This document shows positions 38,815-47,637 of a stretch of DNA of 64,000 bases, in pieces; position 1 is the stretch's first letter; every line of letters starts with the position of its first letter. A program made the translations under genes and the position numbers. The stretch is taken from NCBI RefSeq assembly GCF_012689525.1, contig NZ_CP051516.1:1426001-1490000 (forward strand), given 5' to 3'. The notes under the pieces were generated by a model, which had not been told where the DNA came from, ran no database searches, and saw only the letters and a program-made list of their open reading frames with translations. Source of the stretch: Paraburkholderia aromaticivorans (GTDB lineage Bacteria; Pseudomonadota; Gammaproteobacteria; Burkholderiales; Burkholderiaceae).

Positions 38815-39735
38815 GTGACCTGGTTTGGTATCGCAACCTACGAATTGAATGGCCGCAGCGCCACTGGCCTGGCTGTCGACGGCAAACTGTACGACGCGCA
38901 CGCCGCGTTGAAGCGTGTCGCCCCCGAGGCGCCGCTCGCGGATGTCGGCACGCTGATCGCCGGCTGGGAGACGGACGGCGCCGCCACTGTCGAACGGCTC
39001 GAACGGGCGGCGCGCGCGATCGAGTCGGGCACGCTGGAGCTCGCCGCGTTGCAAGGGCATACGCTATGCGTGCCGTTCCAGCCGCGGCGTATTTTCGCGG
39101 CCGCTTCGAACTATTACGAGCACGCGCGGGAAATGGGCACCGAACTCGCGCCGCGCGAGGAAAGCACACCGTACATGTTCATGAAAGCCGAGACGAGCGT
39201 AGTGCCCACGCTTGCCAACGTCGTGATTCCGCCGCATGCCGAGCGGGTCGACTGGGAAGTGGAACTGGCCGTGGTGATCGGCAAAACCGGCCGTCATATC
39301 GCCCAGCAGGACGCTTATGACTATATTGCCGGCTACACGATTCTGAACGACGTCAGCGCGCGCGACCTGAATCGCCGCACCGACTATCCGTTCAAACACG
39401 ACTGGTTTCGTGGCAAGAGTTTCGATACCTTTGGTCCGCTCGGGCCGTGGTTCGTGCCGCGTGCGTGCATCGCCGAGCCGCAGAATCTGCGCATGCGTCT
39501 TTCGGTGAACGGCGAAATGATGCAGGACGGCAACACGTCCGGGATGATTTTCAACATCGCCGAGCAGATCGAATATTTATCGACGATCCTCACGCTGCAG
39601 CCCGGCGATCTGATCGCCACGGGCACGCCGACCGGCGTCGGCATGGGACGCGGCATTTATCTGAAGGCGGGCGACGTGATGGTCGCTTCCATCGACGGCA
39701 TCGGTTCGATCGAGAATCCACTGGTCGCGGGCTGA
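38815..39735 (+). CDS. Fumarylacetoacetate hydrolase (FAH)-family protein
   Basis: A 306-residue enzyme with an N-terminal extension (about 1-75) and the FAH domain after it. Metal ligands are in 'ERVDWEVELAVVIGK' (Glu) and the substrate loop in 'YTILNDVSARDLN'; 'LQPGDLIATGTPTGVGMGRG' is the conserved end. Family members hydrolyse or isomerise acylpyruvates (fumarylpyruvate, homoprotocatechuate intermediates). It heads the unit with the ABC importer. Start GTG at 38815; the substrate is not readable. Confidence 0.88.
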   Translation: MTWFGIATYELNGRSATGLAVDGKLYDAHAALKRVAPEAPLADVGTLIAGWETDGAATVERLERAARAIESGTLELAALQGHTLCVPFQPRRIFAAASNYYEHAREMGTELAPREESTPYMFMKAETSVVPTLANVVIPPHAERVDWEVELAVVIGKTGRHIAQQDAYDYIAGYTILNDVSARDLNRRTDYPFKHDWFRGKSFDTFGPLGPWFVPRACIAEPQNLRMRLSVNGEMMQDGNTSGMIFNIAEQIEYLSTILTLQPGDLIATGTPTGVGMGRGIYLKAGDVMVASIDGIGSIENPLVAG

Positions 39736-39774
39736 GCGCCATCCATTGACTTTACTCATAGACGGGGACACGAC

Positions 39775-40830
39775 ATGTTGCAGCGGATACGACGCGCGGT
39801 GTCACAGCGAGTGTCGCGGCTGACGCGGCGCGCGGCGTTGAGCGCGGCCGCGCTGGCCGCCGCGACGCTCTTCACCAGAGGTCACGCGGCCGCTCAGGTG
39901 GCCGCTCAGGTGGCCGATAAGGTACGCGTCAATCTGGCGTGGCTGCCGCAGGGCAGCACCGGCGGCATTCTGCTCGCGCAGGCCAAGGGCTACTACCGCG
40001 AGGCGGGGCTCGATGTCAGCGTGATGCGCGGTTACGGCGGCCAACGCACCGTCAATGAAGTGGATGGCGGTCTGTTCGAGTTTGGCTACGGCGACCCCGT
40101 GAGCGTGATGCTGAACCGCGCGCACGGTGGTCATGCCGTGATGGTCGGCGCGATCAACACGCGCTGGCCCGGTGCGATGTGTTATCTGGAGCGGCCCGGT
40201 TTCAAGGTGAGTTCGCTGAAGGATCTCGCCGGCATGACGCTCGGTGGCGGTGGCGCGTCGCCGGTGCAGAACATCATGCCAGCCTGGTTGAAGCAGAACG
40301 GCATGGCGCCCGATGCGATCAAAACGGTGCGGCTCGATCCGGCGGTGATCAACACCGCGTTACTGCAGAAGCGCATCGACCTGTCCGAGTGCTGGGAAGG
40401 CGCGAGCCTGCCGGTGCAGGCCGCGCTGGCGAAGCGGGCAGGGCAGCAACTCGGCAAGGTGTATTACCGCGATTTCGGTCTGGATATGATGGGCAACGGC
40501 ATCGTCACCACGGACACTTTCGTGGCCCAGCATCCGGACGTGGTCAAGCGCTTCGTGACCGCTACTTATCGCGGCTATGCGCTGATGCGCGAGCATCCAC
40601 AGGAAGCCGCCGATGCGATCGCGGCGCAATATCCCGTGCTCGACAAGACGATCCTGTTGCAGCAGATCGTCGAGACCAACGGCCTGATCAGCGACGACCC
40701 CGCGCAGCACAAGACCGGATGGCTGCGGCCGGCACGCATGGAGGCTACCGCGGCCTTTGTGTCGCACGCGTTCGGCGTCGGCGCGAAGGTCAAGGCGGTC
40801 GACCTGTATACGAATCGGTTTGTGGAATGA
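39775..40830 (+). CDS. ABC importer substrate-binding protein (NMT1/TauA/SsuA type)
   Basis: A 351-residue periplasmic binding protein. The twin-arginine-like leader 'RRAALSAAALAAATLFTRG' is followed by the NMT1 fold ('RVNLAWLPQGSTGGILLAQA', 'GYYREAGLDVSVMRG', 'EFGYGDPVSVML'). Relatives bind taurine, sulfonates, nitrate, thiamine precursors or aromatic acids. It belongs with the permease and ATPase that follow; the gene for a VOC protein is inserted between them. Confidence 0.9.
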   Translation: MLQRIRRAVSQRVSRLTRRAALSAAALAAATLFTRGHAAAQVAAQVADKVRVNLAWLPQGSTGGILLAQAKGYYREAGLDVSVMRGYGGQRTVNEVDGGLFEFGYGDPVSVMLNRAHGGHAVMVGAINTRWPGAMCYLERPGFKVSSLKDLAGMTLGGGGASPVQNIMPAWLKQNGMAPDAIKTVRLDPAVINTALLQKRIDLSECWEGASLPVQAALAKRAGQQLGKVYYRDFGLDMMGNGIVTTDTFVAQHPDVVKRFVTATYRGYALMREHPQEAADAIAAQYPVLDKTILLQQIVETNGLISDDPAQHKTGWLRPARMEATAAFVSHAFGVGAKVKAVDLYTNRFVE

Positions 40831-40875
40831 AGCGCGGTCAAGACCGCAGCGAGTGCATGACAAAGGAGACAGGTA

Positions 40876-41481
40876 ATGAACAGTTTGCGTCCGAAGCGGC
40901 TTGGACATATGGTGCTGATGGTGCGCGACATCCAGAAGTCCGCACGCTTTTACACGGAAGTGCTAGGCCTCAAAATATCCGACTGGATCGGCGATCAGAT
41001 GGTGTTTCTGCGCGCCGGCAGCGATCACCACGATCTCGCGCTCGCGCAACTGCCGAAAGATTCCGCCGATTTCGACGACCTGCCGCGTTATTCGCGACCG
41101 GGACTCGAACACTTCTCGTATCTGATCGACAGCTATGAGGAAATGGAGCGCTCGGTAAAGGTATTGCAGGAGCATGGCGTGGAGATCGTGCGCGGCATCG
41201 GCCGGCATGGTCCGGGTAATAACCTGTTCCTCGTGTTCAAAGATCCGGACGGCAATAACGTCGAGGTGTACTGCGAGATGACGCAGATCGGCGAGCGCGA
41301 CGAACATGAGCCGCAGGTGTGGGAGCGCACCATCGAATCGTTCGATCAGTATCGCTTCGAGCGCTTCGTGGTTTCGCCGCCGCCGCATCTGGTCGCGCAG
41401 AAGTCGGCGCAAACAGCGCAAGGCGACATGCAAACTACCGCTGAAGAAACAAAGAAATCCGATCCTTCCGCGCAAACATAA
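40876..41481 (+). CDS. VOC-superfamily (extradiol dioxygenase-like) protein
   Basis: A 201-residue protein with a standard VOC core (residues 8-140) and a hydrophilic tail. His11 ('RLGHMVLMVRD'), His in 'PGLEHFSYLID' and Glu in 'DGNNVEVYCEM' form the 2-His-1-Glu set found in catechol 2,3-dioxygenase-like proteins, so a ring-cleaving role is possible. AAGGAGA precedes the ATG. Its position inside the ABC importer operon suggests it works on the imported compound. Confidence 0.83.
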   Translation: MNSLRPKRLGHMVLMVRDIQKSARFYTEVLGLKISDWIGDQMVFLRAGSDHHDLALAQLPKDSADFDDLPRYSRPGLEHFSYLIDSYEEMERSVKVLQEHGVEIVRGIGRHGPGNNLFLVFKDPDGNNVEVYCEMTQIGERDEHEPQVWERTIESFDQYRFERFVVSPPPHLVAQKSAQTAQGDMQTTAEETKKSDPSAQT

Positions 41482-41493
41482 TTCGGAACCCTT

Positions 41494-42237
41494 ATGAAGC
41501 GATTGATCGAAACCGTCTCGTTCTGGGTCGTGATCGGCCTGATCTGGGAATTCGGCGTGCGCTGGACGGGCACGCGCGACTACGTGCTGCCGGCGCTCTC
41601 GCAGGTGTTCGCCGCCGGTTGGGAGATGCGCGGCCAGTTGCTCTCGGATACGCTCGCGACCGCCTGGGAAGTGTTCGCCGGTTTCGCGGTGGCGCTAGTC
41701 GGTGGCCTGGCGATCGGCCTGCTCGCGAGCATGTCGAGCATCGCGCGACGCACCTTGTTCCCGCTCGTCACCGCGTTGCAGAGCATGCCGAAGATCGCGC
41801 TCGCGCCCTTGCTGATCGTATGGTTCGGCTATGGATTCGCCTCGAAGCTGGCCGCGGCCGTGCTGTTCGCGTTCTTCCCGATCGTGATCGCGACGATGGG
41901 TGGTCTGTCCGGCGTGCCGCGCAATCTGGACGAGCATTTCCGCGCGCTCGGCGCGTCGCCGGCCAGGACCTTCTGGCATTTGCGCTTACCTGCTGCGTTG
42001 CCCGCGCTGATCGACGGCTTGAAGATCGCCATGCCGCTCGCGGTGATCGGCGCGATCGTCGGCGAGTTCATCGGTTCGGAGTCCGGGCTCGGGCATCTGA
42101 TCGTCTTCGCGACCTCGAACGCGCAGACGGCGCTTTCGTTCGCGGCGATCCTGATGGTCACCGCGCTGGCCATGCTATTTTACTGGGCCGTCGAACTGGT
42201 TTCGCGCGGCGTGTGGTGGAGAGGAGTGACGGTCTGA
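41494..42237 (+). CDS. ABC importer permease (TauC/SsuC type)
   Basis: A 247-residue inner-membrane permease with about six helices and the EAA-type loop 'LDEHFRALGASPARTFWHLR'. 'QSMPKIALAPLLIVWFGYG' is the usual TauC/SsuC segment. Its stop overlaps the ATPase start (TGATG). It partners the binding protein at 39775. Confidence 0.93.
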   Translation: MKRLIETVSFWVVIGLIWEFGVRWTGTRDYVLPALSQVFAAGWEMRGQLLSDTLATAWEVFAGFAVALVGGLAIGLLASMSSIARRTLFPLVTALQSMPKIALAPLLIVWFGYGFASKLAAAVLFAFFPIVIATMGGLSGVPRNLDEHFRALGASPARTFWHLRLPAALPALIDGLKIAMPLAVIGAIVGEFIGSESGLGHLIVFATSNAQTALSFAAILMVTALAMLFYWAVELVSRGVWWRGVTV

Positions 42238-43088
42238 TGGCACTGGTCGACAAGTTGCGTATCGTGCAGCGCGCCGCGGCAACCGGCGCGGCGATTCATC
42301 CACTGCGCCGGGACGAGACGGCGCCCGCGCTGATCTCGGTCGAGCAGGTGGGCAAGCGTTTCGCCGCACGCGGCGGCGCAGAAGCGTTCAGCGCGCTGGA
42401 CAGCGTCTCGATGCAGATTCGCGAGAGCGAGTTTGTTTCGATCCTGGGGCCGAGCGGTTGCGGCAAGAGCACCTTGCTGCGCATGGTCGCGGGCCTCGTG
42501 CCCTGTGACGACGGCCGCATCCTCCTCGGCGCCGAACCGATCGGCGCGCCGGTACCGGACATCGGTGTGGTGTTTCAGACCAGCAATCTGCTGCCATGGC
42601 TGAGCGTCGGCGCCAATATCCGACTCGGCGCGAAATTGCGGAATCTGCCGCGCGCGCAAGTGGATGAGCGGCTTCCCGCCTTGCTCGAAACGTTGGGTCT
42701 GACGGCGTTCGCCGATCGCTATCCGCATGAGTTGTCGGGCGGCATGCGGCAGCGCGCCGCGATCGGGCAGATTCTGCTGCTCGAACCACGCGTGATGCTG
42801 ATGGACGAGCCCTTCGGCGCGCTGGATGCGCTCACGCGCGACCGCCTGAATGTCGAGTTGCTGAGAATCTGGCAGCAGAGCACGCTTACCGTGTTGCTGG
42901 TGACGCATAGCATCCACGAGGCCGTATTCCTGTCGGACCGCGTGCTGGTGATGTCCGAACGCCCCGGCCGCGTGATTCACGACGTCAAAATCGATCTGCC
43001 GCGGCCGAGACAACCCGATCAGGTGAAAAGCGATCCGCTATACGGCGAGTACGTTTCGCAGTTGTCGAAACTGATGGGCGTGTTCTAG
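42237..43088 (+). CDS. ABC importer ATP-binding protein (TauB/SsuB type)
   Basis: A 283-residue ATPase with a 30-residue N-terminal extension. Walker A 'GPSGCGKST', Q-loop 'GVVFQTSNLLPWL', signature 'LSGGMRQR' and Walker B 'VMLMDEPFGALD' are intact. Last gene of the plus-strand importer unit; the 43128-43152 hairpin lies 40 bases past its stop. Confidence 0.94.
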   Translation: MALVDKLRIVQRAAATGAAIHPLRRDETAPALISVEQVGKRFAARGGAEAFSALDSVSMQIRESEFVSILGPSGCGKSTLLRMVAGLVPCDDGRILLGAEPIGAPVPDIGVVFQTSNLLPWLSVGANIRLGAKLRNLPRAQVDERLPALLETLGLTAFADRYPHELSGGMRQRAAIGQILLLEPRVMLMDEPFGALDALTRDRLNVELLRIWQQSTLTVLLVTHSIHEAVFLSDRVLVMSERPGRVIHDVKIDLPRPRQPDQVKSDPLYGEYVSQLSKLMGVF

Positions 43089-43127
43089 TCTCAATCACGA
43101 CGCGGCGGCTGCATCGTCCACGAGATA

Positions 43128-43152
43128 CTGCGGCCGGCGTGGCCGGCCGCAG
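43128..43152. terminator. Perfect 11-bp hairpin between convergent genes
   Basis: CTGCGGCCGGC (43128-43138) pairs with GCCGGCCGCAG (43142-43152) over a 3-base loop. It lies between the ends of the ABC ATPase gene and the spherulin-like gene and could serve both strands. Confidence 0.65.
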
Positions 43153-43181
43153 CAAACATTGTGGCGACATGAGTCACGTCG

Positions 43182-44063
43182 TCAATGCGCGGCGGCGTCC
43201 GTGACTTCATCGTTCCAGTAGGGCGGCAGCGTCTTATACGGATTGCCCCCGGAGAGCGACGTGACATACACGCCGCCCGCGCCATGCGTCTTCGCGTATT
43301 GCACGACACCCGGCAACTGCGCGGCGGTCGCGCCGTACACCATGTGCACGAAGCGGCTCTTCGGATAGGCGGCTTGCCAGCTCATCGGCTGGTATTTCGC
43401 ATAACTCTTCGCGGTACTTTCGAACACGACGAACTGGTCGGCCGTCGGCAAGCTCGCGTAAAGCTCGGGAATGTTGGTGCCCGGATTGGCCGTCACCGAG
43501 TAGGTGGCGTTCAGTCCTTTGATGTAGTTGTAGATCGACTGATAGAACTGGATGTGCGACATCTGGCTGTCGGACGTCATCTCGTCGATGAAGAAGCCGT
43601 CCACCTTATACATTGCCACGTAAGCATTGATGTCGGTCACGACCGCGGAAAGCGAGCGCTTGCCGTACGAGGTGGAGATATAGCCCAGTACCTTGCCGCC
43701 CGCGGCGCGAAGCTTGGCGGCCGCCGCCGCATAGTTCGGATCTTCCGTGACGCCGGGTCCGCTGTTCGGATTCAGGATGGCGGTGGTCGGCACCTTGCGC
43801 GCCGAGGTCACGAGACTGTTCCAGTTCGCGACGCTGCCGGTGGCGTTGAAGTAGGAAGGGACGACGAGACTGGTGGTTGTCGTGGTTGCCGTGGTTGCCG
43901 TGGTCGCCGCGAAGGCTGTGCCGTTCAGGCATCCTACAACTAGCAGGCCGGCGATCAGTCCGGCCCGTTTCAGACTTCTACCTGTGCGGCCCAAAAGACG
44001 GATTCCTTCCGCCGATTCCGAAGCCACAACCGCAACCGCACCCATTCCCCGATTTTCTTGCAT
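43182..44063 (-). CDS. Spherulin-4-like (GH135/Sph3-type) exported glycosidase
   Basis: About 293 residues. A long basic leader and hydrophobic stretch (about 35-51, 'AGLIAGLLVVGCLNGTAFA') export it, and a Thr-rich linker follows. The TIM-barrel carries 'SLVVPSYFNATGSVANWNSL', 'GKVLGYISTSYGKR' and 'VDGFFIDEMTSD', the spherulation-specific family 4 pattern. Fungal Sph3 of this family cleaves alpha-1,4-GalNAc polymers, and Pel is GalNAc-rich, so action on Pel is a fair inference given the divergent pel operon. The ATG at 44063 follows AGGAGG (44068-44073), and a c-di-GMP riboswitch lies in its leader. Confidence 0.8.
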   Translation of the reverse strand: MQENRGMGAVAVVASESAEGIRLLGRTGRSLKRAGLIAGLLVVGCLNGTAFAATTATTATTTTTSLVVPSYFNATGSVANWNSLVTSARKVPTTAILNPNSGPGVTEDPNYAAAAAKLRAAGGKVLGYISTSYGKRSLSAVVTDINAYVAMYKVDGFFIDEMTSDSQMSHIQFYQSIYNYIKGLNATYSVTANPGTNIPELYASLPTADQFVVFESTAKSYAKYQPMSWQAAYPKSRFVHMVYGATAAQLPGVVQYAKTHGAGGVYVTSLSGGNPYKTLPPYWNDEVTDAAAH

Positions 44064-44076
44064 GTAGCCTCCTGAC

Positions 44077-44118
44077 GCGGTGTGGTCACCGCTGTCGATT
44101 GGCCCGCCGTGGATACGG
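44077..44118 (-). promoter_or_regulatory. Expression-platform hairpins between riboswitch and ribosome-binding site
   Basis: Reading the minus strand, GCCCGCCG pairs with CGGCGGGC just after the aptamer, and GCGGTG/CACCGC (44077-44092) forms a second stem four bases before AGGAGG. The first hairpin's 5' arm (around 44113-44122) overlaps the 3' strand of aptamer P1, so the two structures exclude each other. Confidence 0.6.
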
Positions 44119-44119
44119 C

Positions 44120-44188
44120 GGGCAACTGGCAAACTCCCGCGAGGGAGTCCCTGTAGTTTTGCGTCGCCGGATCGCTCCGGGTTTGCCC
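44120..44188 (-). promoter_or_regulatory. Cyclic-di-GMP-I (GEMM-I) riboswitch aptamer
   Basis: On the minus strand the leader reads GGGCAAACC, a CCGGA stem with GCGA tetraloop and TCCGG, then CGACGCAAA, an ACTCCC/GGGAGT stem and TTGCCAGTTGCCC. GGGCAAACC and GACGCAAA are the invariant GEMM-I blocks around the ligand pocket, the GNRA loop is in the expected P2 position, and GGGCAA/TTGCCC closes P1. It lies 57 bases upstream of the AGGAGG-ATG of the spherulin-like gene. I read this by eye against the Vc2 aptamer; no covariance search was possible. Confidence 0.85.
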
Positions 44189-44841
44189 AAACTGCACTAA
44201 CGGCATCCCTTGAGTTTTCTTTAGGGGGCCGATTTATTTTTCTTATCGTTTGAATCGAATGCCCTCAAGAGTATCCCAAAATAATTTGCTGTTTTTACGT
44301 TTCGGTATTTATTGCAGCAAGCAGCGATGACCCGGGCGGACGAACCGGTCGAACGCGCGTGTTAGGCCGTGCTTAAAAAGATTTGCAGGAACTGAAAAAT
44401 GCACGACGGTGCATTTTTCCCGATGAGTTTATTGATCAGAACATTAAGGGTCGGCGAGATTAATCTGACATGCTGCGGCGATTTTCCAACACATAGCCAA
44501 ATTGCTTGACGAATCAATTTTAAGTATCCGCCGCGTTGATATCGGCTGCCTCTGGGCGCGCAATCGTTTGCCTTTGAATTCAAACGGATGCATTTGTCAG
44601 TGTTTAACTATCGGGATTCTCGCGATGACATAGGCGAGCTTGAGACGCCACATGTCATGTGATATCTTCCACCGCCTTACCAGTAACCAAACAAAAAGTC
44701 GGTATCGCATCCGCCGCACTGTCACTTTTGCGCGATGTAAATAATGCCGATGGGCCGGCTCGAAAATCCGCAAGCGGAAACTTTCTCCCCACAAGGAGGA
44801 CGCCGCTCGCGTTCAGACTGAACGGGGAAAAGATTTTGGCG
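44189..44841. other. Regulatory region between the riboswitch gene and pelA
   Basis: About 650 bases without a convincing gene. It should hold the minus-strand promoter for the riboswitch transcript and the pelA promoter. Visible symmetry includes AAAAATGCAC/GTGCATTTTT (44395-44418) and the palindrome CACATG-T-CATGTG (44649-44661), about 180 bases before pelA. Confidence 0.6.
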
Positions 44842-47637
44842 ATGAAGAAGCGGACCCGGGCATGCGCCGGCGGGGACTCTTGCGGGGTTGTCGAACGTGC
44901 GGGCGAACGATTTCTTGCGCGAAGCTTGATTGCGGTAATCCTTGGCGCGGCCGGTATTGCACCGCTCGTGACACATGCAGTGACGCAGGCTGAAACTGCA
45001 CCGTTGCAGTCCGCCGCTGCGGCGGACCACTCCGCCGCGTCTCAACCCAACCTCGCTTTCTTCTATGCAGCCGATCCGCCTGTCGGCGAATTGCAAGCAT
45101 TCGATGCCGTCGTGGTCGACCCCGCCACCGGTTTCGAACCGGCGGCCCACCCGCTGGCACATACCACGTGGATCGCGCGCACTAATGGCGCCGAGTCCGC
45201 CGGTTCGGCCGACGCGTTCCTCTCCAGCCAGATCGAGCCGCTGTGGCGGCGCGGCTATCGTGGCTTCCTGCTCGACACGCCCGCGGCCGTGGCCGCAGCC
45301 GGCCGCATTCATGAAGCTCATCCGGACGCGCGCCTCGTGGCGGGCGGCGCCGACGTCATGCGTAACGCGCTGCCGGTGGCGAAGTCGCTCTACGCGGTAG
45401 TTGGCGATTCGCTGGTGCGCGGTGTCGACGACAGCGGCCAGCTTCTCGAAGTCCCCGAATCGTTGCGTGCACAGCGCATGGCGGATGCGCGCGCGTTCAC
45501 GCAGCAAAGCGGCGTGCCGGTGGTGTCCGTGGAATATTGCGCGCGCAATGACCGGCAATGCGCCCGCGACACCGCCGCGCGCGTCGTATCGGCCGGCATG
45601 CTGCCTTACGTGACGAGCAAGGCGCGCGATGTGGTCGGCATCGGCAAGATCGAGGTTCTGCCGCGCAAGATTCTCATCGTGCAGGACCGCGATACCAAAG
45701 ATCCGCTCGACCTGAGCGCCGGTGTGCGCGATCTGGCCACGCCGCTCAACTATATGGGCTACGACGTCGAGTACGCCGACTTCTCGTCGCGTCTGCCGGA
45801 CGCCATTACGCCGGACCGTTACGCGGGTGTCGTCGCGTGGATCCAGCGCGGCGCGGTGCCGGATCCCGAAGCGTGGCAACGCTGGGTCGCGGCTCGCATG
45901 GCGGATCACGTTCCCGTTGCGTTTCTCGGCGCGTTCGGCTTCGACGCCGCCGGCTCGGCCGGCGCGGCGCTCGACCTGCAAGCCGTGGGCGGCACGCTGG
46001 CCGCGCCGGTCACGGTAGTCAAGAGCGATCCGATGGTCGGCTTCGAAATCAGCCCGAAGCCCGAGCCGCGCGATCTGCAAGGCGTGCGCGTGGGCTCGCG
46101 CAGTCAGTCGTTGCTGCGTGTCTCGGCCAACGGCGTACTGCTCGATCAGGTCGCGCTCACACCGTGGGGCGGCTACGCGCTCAGCCCGTACACCGTGGCG
46201 TCGCTCGACAGCATCGAGCAGGAACGCTGGGCGATTCAGCCGATGGCGTTCATGAAAGCGGCACTGCAGTTGCAGGACATGCCGTCGCCGAGCGTCACGA
46301 CCGAAAACGGCCGGCGGCTGTTCATGTCGCACGTGGACGGCGACGGTTTCGCCTCGCGCGCCGAATTCCCCGGCCCCGACTATTCCGGCGAAGCGCTGTA
46401 TCAGCAGATCTTCACCCGCTATCAGGTGCCGATGACGCTCTCCGTGATCGAAGGCGAAGTGGGTCCCAAGGGACTGCATCCGGATATCTCGCCGCGTCTC
46501 GAAGAGATCGCACGCAAGATGTTCGCGCTGCCGCATGTGGAGATCGGCACGCATACCTATTCGCATCCGTTCCAGTGGGAGCAGGTGGACAGCAAGACCG
46601 GCGCGCAGGTGGACCGCGGAGGCGGCGACGCGGCGTTCTCGCTGAACATTCCGGGTTATCACTTCAATATCGACCGTGAGATCACCGGTTCGATCGACTA
46701 CATCAACACGCGTCTTGCGCCGCCCGGAAAGAAGACCGTGCTGCTGCAATGGTCTGGCGACTGCCGGCCGCCGGGTTTCGTCGTGCGCAAGGTGTACGAA
46801 GCCGGTGTCTACAACTTCAACGGCGGCGACACGGTCATCACGAAATCGGCCAATAGCTGGACCAATATCGCGCCGATCGGCGTGGACAAGGGGCCCGGCG
46901 CTTATCAGGTGTACGCGCCGAATCAGGACGAGAACGTCTACACGAACGACTGGCAAGGTCCGTTCTACGGCTTCCAGCGCGTGCTCGAAACTTTCTCGAT
47001 GACCGACCGGCCGCTGCGTTTCAAGCCGATCGACGTCTACTACCACATGTATAGCGGTACCAAGGTGGCCTCGCTGCGCGCGCTCGACCAGATCTTTTCG
47101 ACGGTGCTCAAGCAGCCGGTGATGCCGGTTTACGTGAGCGAGTACATCCGCAAGGTGCTCGACTGGCACACGTTCGCCGTGGCGAAAGAGGTGGGCCCGC
47201 AGGCGAACGACTGGATCGTGCGCGGCAACGGCGAGGTGCGCGAGTTGCACTGGCCGCAGGCGGCCAAGCCGTCGCTCGCCGATGCTTCCGGCGTGACCGG
47301 TTTCGCAAACGGTCCGGACGGCACCTATATCCATATCGACGGCGGCAGCGCGCGCTTTGCGATCGGCAACGCCACGGCCACGGAAGCGACGCCGTATATC
47401 GGCGAAGCCAACGGGTTCGTGCGCAACTTCCGGCGCACGGCGCAGGGCATGCGTTTCGAGTTCGCCGGTCACTACCAGCCATTCGTCAAGCTGGCCAACG
47501 CGCAGCAATGCAAGGTCAGCGTCAACAAGCAGGCCGTCGCCGCGCGTCGCGACGGCGAGTTCCTGCGTTTCGATACGCTGGCTGAGGTCGGACAGAAATT
47601 GAACTACCAGTCAGTCGAGGTCGCTTGTGGCCGATAA
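44842..47637 (+). CDS. pelA: Pel polysaccharide deacetylase/hydrolase-like protein PelA
   Basis: A 931-residue periplasmic protein; the P. aeruginosa one is 948. Hydrophobic export segment about 29-47. Residues about 68-270 are the PelA hydrolase-like domain, but compared with the free-standing paralogue at 59162 it lacks two segments and has Asp189 (VVGDSLVRGVD) where the catalytic Glu belongs; Asp145 is kept. The middle is the linker/Rossmann-like part, and residues about 490-740 the CE4 deacetylase with Asp499, Asp501 (SHVDGDGF), His571 and His575 (THTYSHP). A start at 44659 is possible but adds 61 unlike residues. Deacetylation of Pel is expected; hydrolase activity is doubtful. Confidence 0.93.
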   Translation: MKKRTRACAGGDSCGVVERAGERFLARSLIAVILGAAGIAPLVTHAVTQAETAPLQSAAAADHSAASQPNLAFFYAADPPVGELQAFDAVVVDPATGFEPAAHPLAHTTWIARTNGAESAGSADAFLSSQIEPLWRRGYRGFLLDTPAAVAAAGRIHEAHPDARLVAGGADVMRNALPVAKSLYAVVGDSLVRGVDDSGQLLEVPESLRAQRMADARAFTQQSGVPVVSVEYCARNDRQCARDTAARVVSAGMLPYVTSKARDVVGIGKIEVLPRKILIVQDRDTKDPLDLSAGVRDLATPLNYMGYDVEYADFSSRLPDAITPDRYAGVVAWIQRGAVPDPEAWQRWVAARMADHVPVAFLGAFGFDAAGSAGAALDLQAVGGTLAAPVTVVKSDPMVGFEISPKPEPRDLQGVRVGSRSQSLLRVSANGVLLDQVALTPWGGYALSPYTVASLDSIEQERWAIQPMAFMKAALQLQDMPSPSVTTENGRRLFMSHVDGDGFASRAEFPGPDYSGEALYQQIFTRYQVPMTLSVIEGEVGPKGLHPDISPRLEEIARKMFALPHVEIGTHTYSHPFQWEQVDSKTGAQVDRGGGDAAFSLNIPGYHFNIDREITGSIDYINTRLAPPGKKTVLLQWSGDCRPPGFVVRKVYEAGVYNFNGGDTVITKSANSWTNIAPIGVDKGPGAYQVYAPNQDENVYTNDWQGPFYGFQRVLETFSMTDRPLRFKPIDVYYHMYSGTKVASLRALDQIFSTVLKQPVMPVYVSEYIRKVLDWHTFAVAKEVGPQANDWIVRGNGEVRELHWPQAAKPSLADASGVTGFANGPDGTYIHIDGGSARFAIGNATATEATPYIGEANGFVRNFRRTAQGMRFEFAGHYQPFVKLANAQQCKVSVNKQAVAARRDGEFLRFDTLAEVGQKLNYQSVEVACGR

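Noticed and set aside
44659..44841. Upstream start that would lengthen PelA by 61 residues
   Set aside because: The extension has no signal-peptide character and would begin inside the CACATGTCATGTG palindrome; the ATG at 44842 leads into the export segment.
44722..47508. 928-codon open frame antisense to pelA
   Set aside because: His/Arg/Val-rich composition typical of a shadow frame; pelA on the other strand has clear domains and motifs.
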